Assembly (NCBI GenBank): GCA_944326365.1
Contig: CALVDR010000009.1
Span: 1-64,000, forward strand
Length of the DNA stretch: 64,000 nucleotides
From: an uncultured Bacteroidales bacterium
GTDB taxonomy: Bacteria > Bacteroidota > Bacteroidia > Bacteroidales > UBA932
Direction of reading: 5' to 3'
Position numbers and translations under genes: made by a program. Shown one piece after another: positions 8,558-16,368 of the stretch (position 1 is its first letter; each line of letters starts with the position of its first letter). The notes under the pieces are model-generated. The model did no database searches. It had not been told where the DNA came from and saw only the letters and a list, made by a program, of their open reading frames with translations.

Positions 8558-11290
8558 TTAATCCAACATGGCATCACATCCTATGATATCCTGCGTCCGG
8601 TCATAATAGAGGAAGTATTGTCCGGCCTTCCAGGCACTGCAGACATCTGTAGCGTCGAAGATGATGTTAGGGTTATCGCTTATGTCAAGATAGAATATGA
8701 GATAAGAGATATCGTCGTTTATCAGCCGGAGGTCATTGGAGCCTATGTAGAAGCCCCTGAGTCCGGTATGTGTCGAAAGGCCTTCCGGCCAGTCGCTCAG
8801 GCACCTCTCTCCCTCGGCATCCCTCTGGCTCCTGATTCCGAACGCAGTCATGCGCAGGATATTGAGCGGCTCGAGAGGGAACTCCTCGAAGGCATTGTAG
8901 GATACGTCCATGCCCGAGATATAAGGCAGGGTCCTCGCACTGAAGTAGTCAGGGATGTCCGTCAGATTGTTGTACTGCAGGTCGAGCGTGGTAAGGTAGT
9001 CGGAGTTCTCCCCGTTGAAGCAGTTCTCCTCCGGGAAGGACTTCATTCCGCAGGACTGCATCGTGAGCACTTCCACAAACGAGTTCGTCGCGGCAAGCTC
9101 GGCCGGGAAGACGGCTATAGGGTTGCCGGTCAGCGTCAGGGTATTCACCCTCACCCCATGGAAGGTACCGGCATCCGGCAGCTTCTTTATGTTGTTGTGC
9201 GCCACGTTTATGGCCGACATTATGATGTTGCTCTCGTCCGAAGAGAAGAAGTTCGGGAACTCCGTCAGCTCATTGTATGAAATGGTGAACGAGGTGAGGG
9301 CTTCCAGCGAACAGAAATCATCCGGAACACTTTTAATATGGTTGTCATCGAAAGAAAGCTCCTGCGGGGCGAAATTGCGGCCGAGCTTCGGAAGATCCCC
9401 CTGGATATTGTTCTGCATCACGTTCAGCATGCCGAGGCTTGCCATTTCGCCCACACTTACAGGAAGAGTGGCGAGCTTGTTCTGCAGGAAATAGAGTATC
9501 TGTATCACATCCTGGGAAGAACCGCTTGCCAGGTCATCGAGGGCATCGTAGGAGCCCTGCTCGGTGAAGCCGTTGGTGGAAAGGTTGACTGTGATAAGGC
9601 TCGGGAGTGATGCAATCCCTTCAGGAAGGGTCTCGAGGTTCTTGCAGTTGTATATCTCCAGGTCGGTAAGGGCGGTCAGCGGGCTGAACGCATCCGCTCC
9701 CGGGAATCCTTCCTTGGTTATCGGAGAATTGGCGATGGAGAGGGACTCCAGGCGGGTGAGGTTCCTTATTTCAGCGCTGATGCCGGTAAGCCCGTTTGTC
9801 ATTGTACCGAGGTTCATGTCGTAAGGACGCACCTGGTCCACCGTAGGGACGGCTCTGGATGCAGCCATACGGGAAATCTCGTCCAGGGACATGTTGTCGT
9901 AATAGGAGGCGGCGGAAGATGTCTTGCCGTTCATCCTGAGCGCCAGTGCGCATACAGGGGATATAGGTTCCGTCGGGCAGACATATTTCCCGAAGTCCTT
10001 GTACCTGTTCTGTCTCCACAGGGCCTTGTCCTCTGCCGAACCTTTCACCGGATAGAGAGGCTGGGCGGCAGCTGAGGCGGCCTGGTCATGGTATCTCCTT
10101 GTCTCGTTGTGGTTGCCGAAGGAGAGCTGTACGAGGTCGGTAAGCTGGCCGATTGCATCCGGGACTTTACCCTTGATGCCGAAGCCGCTGAGGTCGATGC
10201 TGGCGACACGGCCGTTGTCGTGGATCTGGACTCCTGGCTGGTCTCCCCAGAGGTCAGGGTCCCTGTCGAAATTCCAGTTGGATCCCTTAGGCCAGGTCTG
10301 GCCTTCATAGGACCAGTTCGGGCCGTCAAGGGCAAGCCATATTTTGCGGAGGGCGTAATAGTCCCTCATATATCCGTCCGCCATCACGAGGGTGACAGGG
10401 ACATCGGCTTCGGTGAGCTCGTTGTCGGTCACTTCAATGACGGTCGCCTGGTCTTCGAGGCTATTGGTGAAGTCCTGGTCCTCGAGAAGGAGGTCGTCGG
10501 AATCATAGAGACGGTACGACAGTATCTTGTAGTTTCCGGCCGGAGCATAGACTATGGAATCGGCCTGGCTTGAGGAAGTCTGGTTTCCTGCCACATTGTC
10601 GGCCCCGTCATGGTGCTCGTCTCCGCTGAAATGTATGGAGAAGGTCACCGGAATGCCTGTGAAGGAAACGACCTGTGTCTGCTCGTTGACATCCACGAGA
10701 GTAATGTCCAGGGAGGATATCTCGTCGAATGTATATCCGTTGTCACGGCGGTCCCTGAGGGCCGGTACAGGGTCGAGGCCGGAAAGGTCCTTCACGAGGT
10801 TGAAGCGTATCATGCCACGAGGGGCAACGTCAGCCGTCAGGTCGAAGACTTCCATCCCGCCAGGGATGATGGTGAGAGGCTTTGCCACCACAGTACGGTT
10901 GCCGTTTCCTATCTGGTTGTCAAGATTGTCATATAAGGCGTATGACACTACCTCGTAGTCTCCTTTCAGAAGCCGGAGCTTTGCACTGCGCAGGCCGAAC
11001 TCGGCAGCCTCGTTGTCGGCAGCCGAAAGGGTCAGGGTCTGCGAAATGGTACGCCCTTCGCTGTTGGTAAGCATTATGTTTATCTTGCCGGCCTGGGACA
11101 GTTCGTCCAGAAGATTGTCTCCGGAGGCTTTGGTGACGTTGCCGTAGGAAACCTCCTTGTAGAGCTTGAACTGGACATAACCGTAGTCCATATCCCTGTT
11201 GTCCGGAAGCTCTTCACGGGCACACCCGGTGACAAGCAGGGCCGACACGGACAGGATGGCGGACAAGGTCATTAAAATGAGTCGTTTCAT
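8558..11290 (-). CDS. DUF4458 / leucine-rich-repeat lipoprotein
   Basis: I start at MKRLILM, which places the lipobox (VTGC) about 22 residues in; an upstream ATG at 11305 is less likely. The N-terminal third is beta-rich and begins DYGYVQFKLYKEVSYG, the pattern of DUF4458, with two repeated sandwich units. A segment with YYALRKIWLALDGPNWSYEG and IDLSGFGIKGKVPDAIGQLT marks the start of plant-type LRRs, followed by many repeats (LESLSIANSPITKEG, LITVNLSTNGFTEQG, LGMLNVMQNNIQGDLP, LTTLDLQYNNLTDIPD). LRR solenoids usually bind protein. It has the same orientation and tight spacing as its neighbours. Confidence 0.8.
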   Translation of the reverse strand: MKRLILMTLSAILSVSALLVTGCAREELPDNRDMDYGYVQFKLYKEVSYGNVTKASGDNLLDELSQAGKINIMLTNSEGRTISQTLTLSAADNEAAEFGLRSAKLRLLKGDYEVVSYALYDNLDNQIGNGNRTVVAKPLTIIPGGMEVFDLTADVAPRGMIRFNLVKDLSGLDPVPALRDRRDNGYTFDEISSLDITLVDVNEQTQVVSFTGIPVTFSIHFSGDEHHDGADNVAGNQTSSSQADSIVYAPAGNYKILSYRLYDSDDLLLEDQDFTNSLEDQATVIEVTDNELTEADVPVTLVMADGYMRDYYALRKIWLALDGPNWSYEGQTWPKGSNWNFDRDPDLWGDQPGVQIHDNGRVASIDLSGFGIKGKVPDAIGQLTDLVQLSFGNHNETRRYHDQAASAAAQPLYPVKGSAEDKALWRQNRYKDFGKYVCPTEPISPVCALALRMNGKTSSAASYYDNMSLDEISRMAASRAVPTVDQVRPYDMNLGTMTNGLTGISAEIRNLTRLESLSIANSPITKEGFPGADAFSPLTALTDLEIYNCKNLETLPEGIASLPSLITVNLSTNGFTEQGSYDALDDLASGSSQDVIQILYFLQNKLATLPVSVGEMASLGMLNVMQNNIQGDLPKLGRNFAPQELSFDDNHIKSVPDDFCSLEALTSFTISYNELTEFPNFFSSDESNIIMSAINVAHNNIKKLPDAGTFHGVRVNTLTLTGNPIAVFPAELAATNSFVEVLTMQSCGMKSFPEENCFNGENSDYLTTLDLQYNNLTDIPDYFSARTLPYISGMDVSYNAFEEFPLEPLNILRMTAFGIRSQRDAEGERCLSDWPEGLSTHTGLRGFYIGSNDLRLINDDISYLIFYLDISDNPNIIFDATDVCSAWKAGQYFLYYDRTQDIIGCDAMLD

Positions 11291-11377
11291 ACTATTTATT
11301 CTCAATCAATTATAGTCAAATCAATGTTTTATTTAAAGGCTGCGGGCCGGGGGACCAGCCCGCAGCTTGTCTAATGA

Positions 11378-13807
11378 TTATTCGGTAACGACGCTGACGT
11401 ATATAACGCAAGCAACGGAATAATCTGTACCATAAAACTGAACCCTGCAGTAATTATCTTCAGCAGAAACTAAAGACATGTCTATTCCAAACACTGCCAC
11501 ACCTGTATAAGGTTCTATTGTCAACCATCCTGATGCCCCTATATTTTGAACCGTCTCAGGGAATCCAGATATCATAGCCACAGGATTAGTCTCTGTTCCC
11601 GAATACGTTAAAAGATAAGTAGGAGCATTTGTGCCTCCAGCATCAGTGTATGGCGTCAAGGTGAAACCAGGAGCATCTACTGAAAGATCAAGACTCGAAC
11701 TGCCTCCCGCATCGGAGTCATAGACAAACTTAATTATGGCTACGCATTCCGTACCCTCCTTCAGAAGGAAATAGACGATGCCTTCTTCCGATCCAGGCTC
11801 TACACCTATATAGTGCAGATTATCCGAACCATCTCTGAAATGAGCCCATATTCCATCACCAGTAATCGGTGTTCCCGCGGAGTTCAAAACCTGGCAAGTT
11901 TCGTAGTCGACATTTACCTCAAATTGCGTATCCGCACCGAATTCATAATCACTGGCAATTTTTGTATAAGTAATTTCAAAACCTGGTGTATCATACGTAA
12001 CGCCGTTTCCTTCCATATAATAGATGTCATCATCTGGATCAAGCTCATTGAAGTAAGCTCCAATGTCAATAGTGCCCCAAATCGTTCCTTCAGGATCATA
12101 AGGCTCTACAACTTTCGGCTGGCCAGCCTGCTCGATATTCGCTACAAGATAGTCTGAATATTCAGGATTAACATTTTTATTCGCATCGAATAAAATATCA
12201 GCAGCCCCATCTTCTCCACCAAGACCTTGGGCATTGGAAGCAGCAACTACATCCTCCCACACACTCTCCGGGAAAGCCATAATATAACCGGTACGGCCTT
12301 CCTCACCAGAATACGGTTCAACAGTTACAGTAAGGGTATTTGTCTGAATCTTTGCAGGAGAACCAGAATTCCAATTATATGTGTGATTAATCCAGGCTCC
12401 CTCCATAGTGTACTGGCTATCATCATCCATAATAAAACCGTTCGAGGTGACGAAAAATTCTTTAACTATCACCGAAGCCGAGCTGGTAATCTCTGTTGTT
12501 GCATTTTCCCCAGAAGTCATTTCCTGCTGTATGTATCCGCCATCTGCGTCGAAAGCAAAGTCAGAAACCTTGTTCACGTAGAAAATGTCTGTGATATCCG
12601 GTGACGTGACATTGAAAGTCCTGGAGTAGACATTGTCCGTCTCGTCCCCGAAGTTTATAGTGACAGTGCTCTTTTCATCGGTAGTGACAATATCGGAAGG
12701 AGCGACGTAAATACGGTAGTAGGTCTCCGTCTCATAGTTGTCGGATGTCTCCTCCACTACGGTCCCGTCCCCTACGCTCACCCAGCCGGCACCGGCAACG
12801 GTAAGGTTGAAGTTAGCCTTGACAAGGATGTAGGCATCGACCTCAGTTATCGTGGCAGAAGGCCTCCAGAGCAGGTCCACATTTCCGGCCCCTGTACCGT
12901 CTGCATTTTCAGAAAGCGTCAGAGGCGTCTCGCTGTAGAGCCAGTTGTAAGGGCTGTCATCCTCTGAAGGGGTCTGGAAGTTGCGGTTGTCATCATCAGG
13001 CACGGTCGCCCTTACCTCGAGTACAGGGACAAACTGCGGCAAGCTTACGGATACTGGTGTATTCGTGAAATTCTCTACTTCGGAAGTAAGGCTGAAACTG
13101 TAGGTGTCCGGGTCTGCATCAAGATTGACCTGGCTGCAGAAGACTTCGTACTCCGAATACCTGCCGCTCGCGGACGGGGACTGGAGTTCGGTAAGCCTGA
13201 GCCCGGCAGTCTCTATGTTAGTTCCGTAGCTGAAGTTGGATTCCACCCTTATGTATGAGACATAGCCGTTTCTCGTGGCGTCCCAGAGCATAGGGACTGC
13301 AGCGCCTTCGGCCAGTGGCTCACCGTATTCGTAGAGGAATCCGGTGGATTCGGCCGGAGTCTGGAAATACTCATGGCCGTCGCTGTCCTTCGCGATTTTT
13401 GCCGGTACTATATTGAGCAGGGCCTCTCCTCTGGAAAGGGTGAGGGTGGCGATGACACGCGTCTCCCCGCCCATCCTCATGGAGACTTCCACTTCATGGT
13501 CTGCAAGGTCATTCATTTCGGCAAGGCATACTATCTCTACCGTGACATCGCCGGCAGGACCTCCTATGGAGTAGGAAATCTGCTCGCCGTTGCGTATGCC
13601 CCAGAAATCTGACGCTGTAGAAGGAATGCTCACCATCCACTCCTGGTTAGGGCTGAGATGGAGAAGGTAGGTCGAGTTCGGCTCCACAAAATCCTCGACA
13701 GGATCAGGGAAGTTCGGTGCAGGTGTACCCTCGTCAGTGGTACACGCGGTGACAAGTGCAGCAAGGAGCAGTGTCACCGGCAAAAGTCTTTGAGCAAGTT
13801 TTTTCAT
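11378..13807 (-). CDS. Large surface lipoprotein with tandem Ig-like domains
   Basis: The start MKKLAQRLL at 13807 gives a signal peptide with lipobox VTAC; the longer in-frame extension upstream lacks signal character. About 810 residues consist of beta-sandwich repeats rich in Thr, Asp and aromatic residues (WMVSIPSTASDFWGI, GYVSYIRVESNFSYG, VDAYILVKANFNLTVAG). This composition and its place between a DUF4843 protein and a DUF4458-LRR protein match the PKD-like lipoproteins found third or fourth in many Bacteroidales SusCD loci. The 3' half of the gene has noticeably lower GC than the 5' half, visible around 11.7-12.6 kb, which may mark a recombined segment. Ligand unknown. Confidence 0.65.
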   Translation of the reverse strand: MKKLAQRLLPVTLLLAALVTACTTDEGTPAPNFPDPVEDFVEPNSTYLLHLSPNQEWMVSIPSTASDFWGIRNGEQISYSIGGPAGDVTVEIVCLAEMNDLADHEVEVSMRMGGETRVIATLTLSRGEALLNIVPAKIAKDSDGHEYFQTPAESTGFLYEYGEPLAEGAAVPMLWDATRNGYVSYIRVESNFSYGTNIETAGLRLTELQSPSASGRYSEYEVFCSQVNLDADPDTYSFSLTSEVENFTNTPVSVSLPQFVPVLEVRATVPDDDNRNFQTPSEDDSPYNWLYSETPLTLSENADGTGAGNVDLLWRPSATITEVDAYILVKANFNLTVAGAGWVSVGDGTVVEETSDNYETETYYRIYVAPSDIVTTDEKSTVTINFGDETDNVYSRTFNVTSPDITDIFYVNKVSDFAFDADGGYIQQEMTSGENATTEITSSASVIVKEFFVTSNGFIMDDDSQYTMEGAWINHTYNWNSGSPAKIQTNTLTVTVEPYSGEEGRTGYIMAFPESVWEDVVAASNAQGLGGEDGAADILFDANKNVNPEYSDYLVANIEQAGQPKVVEPYDPEGTIWGTIDIGAYFNELDPDDDIYYMEGNGVTYDTPGFEITYTKIASDYEFGADTQFEVNVDYETCQVLNSAGTPITGDGIWAHFRDGSDNLHYIGVEPGSEEGIVYFLLKEGTECVAIIKFVYDSDAGGSSSLDLSVDAPGFTLTPYTDAGGTNAPTYLLTYSGTETNPVAMISGFPETVQNIGASGWLTIEPYTGVAVFGIDMSLVSAEDNYCRVQFYGTDYSVACVIYVSVVTE

Positions 13808-13853
13808 GACTTTCCTTTTTAATGATACAACTATAATTAAGTGAGATAAGGTC

Positions 13854-14765
13854 CTACATTCCTTCTTCTCTCTGGAGCCTGTCGGCTTCCTCGTCGGAAA
13901 CCCACTCCAGCACATTGTAAAAATCTCCCACATACCCGACAAGGGTGCTCAGGTCATAGACGTAGGCCCGGAGCCAGAGTGCCACGAAAGACTGGCAGGT
14001 ATTGAAGTACGAGATATAGGCCGGGCTCGAGGTACCCAGGATCCTGTTGTCCCCGTTCACCTGCCCGAAGACGGACAGCTCGTCGCTCAGGAGCTGGTCC
14101 TCCGGCATTGTCACGCGCGGATTGGCCGGGTCGCTGTTGTCGAACTTGAGTTTCACGTCGTACCCGTCGAAGAGCCAGTCGTGCAGGATGATTGTATTCT
14201 CCTCCATGTCGACCTCGGTCTTTATGAGCCTCTGGTAGGACTGGTCCGTATTCGTAAGTCCCGGATATTCATAGAGGAACATAGAGGTCACCACGCACCA
14301 TCCGGAGAAAGTCTTTATGTCGAAAGGACATACCTTGTACATCGAGACCTTTGTCTGGTCCCCGTACAGGTCCAGTCTCAGCTGGTCCGGCATCACGAGC
14401 TTGAGGTTGAAGGAGAGGGTGTCGGTCTCGCCGAACCTGTCGTACTGCGGATGTACGACCACGTTGGCGGCATACTGCCCTGCCGGTATGGTGATGGTGT
14501 TGGATTCCAGCACATAGTCCCTGCCTTCGATGGCATTGCTACCTTCGTCGATGATTTCCACCGCTATTGTCCTGTCATAGTCGCAGGCAACCGTGGAGGA
14601 TACCGGGACAGTGAATGTATAGCCCTCGTCTGCAAGGACCGGATTCACTGAAAGAGTGTCCTGGAACAGGATGTATTCCCTGTCCGCCACTTTTACATTG
14701 TCTTCCTGGCAGGCCGTAAAGAACGCTCCAAGAAGTATGAAGACTAATATTGGTATTCTTCTCAT
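13854..14765 (-). CDS. DUF4843 domain lipoprotein
   Basis: The 303-residue product has a lipobox (FTAC) after a short signal. Residues about 25-140 match the DUF4843 pattern: REYILFQDTLSVNP, YTFTVPVSSTVACDYDR, AIEGRDYVLESNTITIPAG, DTLSFNLKLVMP. The rest is a second beta-rich domain. DUF4843 proteins are nearly always encoded just after SusD-like genes and are taken to be auxiliary surface subunits of the importer. It starts 14 bases after the SusD stop. Confidence 0.8.
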   Translation of the reverse strand: MRRIPILVFILLGAFFTACQEDNVKVADREYILFQDTLSVNPVLADEGYTFTVPVSSTVACDYDRTIAVEIIDEGSNAIEGRDYVLESNTITIPAGQYAANVVVHPQYDRFGETDTLSFNLKLVMPDQLRLDLYGDQTKVSMYKVCPFDIKTFSGWCVVTSMFLYEYPGLTNTDQSYQRLIKTEVDMEENTIILHDWLFDGYDVKLKFDNSDPANPRVTMPEDQLLSDELSVFGQVNGDNRILGTSSPAYISYFNTCQSFVALWLRAYVYDLSTLVGYVGDFYNVLEWVSDEEADRLQREEGM

Positions 14766-14779
14766 AATGTCTTTACTGT

Positions 14780-16354
14780 TTACCTGTTATTACTTGCATT
14801 TTCTTCTATCTCGGAGCCCGGGGACTCTATCTCGTGCTGCGGGATAGGCCATACGAAGAGCGGGTCGTCCGCACTTATCTCCAGGTCGTTGCCCTCGGTC
14901 TGCGAGTAGGAGTTCGGGGTACGCTCGAAACCCTGGTGCCAACGCTTGAGGTCGTTGAGGCGGAAACCTTCCATGTAGAGCTCCTTAACCCTCTCGTTGG
15001 AGATGGTCTCCAGCCAGTCGGCCCCTACGGAGACGGCCCCTGCACCCCTGCTCTGGCTTAACGTGGTGAGGTCGTTCGCCGCGAGCCCGTCACCGAGCCG
15101 GCAGTGGGCCTCCGCACGGATCAGGTACTGCTCCGCGAGCCTGAGCGGCTTCGGCATGCACACGTGGTAAAGCTGGTAGCTGTTGGTGAAGTTGCGGTTA
15201 CCCCAGTATTTTGCCAGGAGCGGCACGGCTATCTCGAAAGTGTATCCTACAGTCGGGAAACCTTCCACGCTCGAGTCGGCGAAATATGCCAGGTAGCGGA
15301 TGTCATTTGTCGAATAGAGGTTGATTACCCACTCCGCAGGGACAAAGTCCGGATAGAGGTAGGTATAGTCCCTCGTGTAGTTGAGGAAATCCGTCCCGAG
15401 AGCCCCGCCGGCGGAGGTAGGGGTGAACCCAATGCGCCAGATTATCTCGTTTCCTGTATCGAAATACCAGAGGCTGTCGAATCCCGTATAACCGGTCGTC
15501 GGATTGGTCTCCGTCCCGCTGAGCGAGAAAGCCGGATTGTCAATCACGTATGTAGAATAGGTGACGGCGTCGTTCCAGTTCCTCATGTTAAGGGCGACGC
15601 GGGCGCGGATGGCGTAGACTGCCGCAAGGGAGATATAGTAATTGTCGTAGACATCCCCTTCGTTGACAGTCGGGTCGTCGTCCCCGTCATCGAGAAGCTC
15701 TTCGGCCCTTGCGAGGTCGCTGAGCACCTGCTGGTAGGAATCATAGAGAGAAGCCCTTTTCACCGGTTCCGGTTCGAAATATTTCGTACGGAGCACTACG
15801 CCGAGCATGTTCCTGGCTGCCTCGTCGTCCGGTGTATTGCCGGTGTCGTCCCTGGCCGGATATGCTTCGCAGAAACATTTTATCAGTTCCGAATAGCAGA
15901 GTGCACGGATGGCGTACACCTCTCCGGTGTAGGAGTCGAGTGTCTCGAGGTTGTCCTCGTCCGTCTCGGCGGCCATCACTTCCCCTATCTTGTCAAGATA
16001 GAAGTTGCAGTTGCCTATTACAGAGTAAAGACCGCCGTAGACACCCTCTATCTCTTCGTTGGTAGGACGGATATTCCATTCCCAGATGTCCGGATGCGGG
16101 TTGTTGTTTGTCAGTACCGCCATGGCAAGGTCAGCCTGTATGTCCGGAAGGAGGGTGAGGCTGCCGCTGTAGAGGTTGCTGCTTTTAAGGCTCGAATAAA
16201 TTCCTATCAGGTGCTGCTCCGCGTCTGCGAATGTCTGCATGGACTCTTCCACAGGAATGGCCGAGCCCGGATATTTTTCGAGGCAGGATACGGCGGTCAC
16301 GCATACGACTGCGGAAACGGCCGCGTATTTCATGATATTCAATATCTTCTTCAT
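14780..16354 (-). CDS. SusD/RagB family outer-membrane lipoprotein
   Basis: The 524-residue product carries a lipoprotein signal (AVSC) and the SusD/RagB fold: the N-terminal TPR-containing part (FADAEQHLIGIYSSLKSSN, EVYAIRALCYSELIKCF) and the C-terminal SusD block (RLAEQYLIRAEAHCRLG, ERVKELYMEGFRLNDLKRW). SusD proteins cap the SusC barrel and select substrate. It lies 14 bases downstream of SusC. With no glycosidase in the operon and a protease present, a RagB-like peptide role is more likely than a sugar role; this is inference. Confidence 0.93.
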   Translation of the reverse strand: MKKILNIMKYAAVSAVVCVTAVSCLEKYPGSAIPVEESMQTFADAEQHLIGIYSSLKSSNLYSGSLTLLPDIQADLAMAVLTNNNPHPDIWEWNIRPTNEEIEGVYGGLYSVIGNCNFYLDKIGEVMAAETDEDNLETLDSYTGEVYAIRALCYSELIKCFCEAYPARDDTGNTPDDEAARNMLGVVLRTKYFEPEPVKRASLYDSYQQVLSDLARAEELLDDGDDDPTVNEGDVYDNYYISLAAVYAIRARVALNMRNWNDAVTYSTYVIDNPAFSLSGTETNPTTGYTGFDSLWYFDTGNEIIWRIGFTPTSAGGALGTDFLNYTRDYTYLYPDFVPAEWVINLYSTNDIRYLAYFADSSVEGFPTVGYTFEIAVPLLAKYWGNRNFTNSYQLYHVCMPKPLRLAEQYLIRAEAHCRLGDGLAANDLTTLSQSRGAGAVSVGADWLETISNERVKELYMEGFRLNDLKRWHQGFERTPNSYSQTEGNDLEISADDPLFVWPIPQHEIESPGSEIEENASNNR

Positions 16355-16368
16355 CTTGTTTTCTCCTC

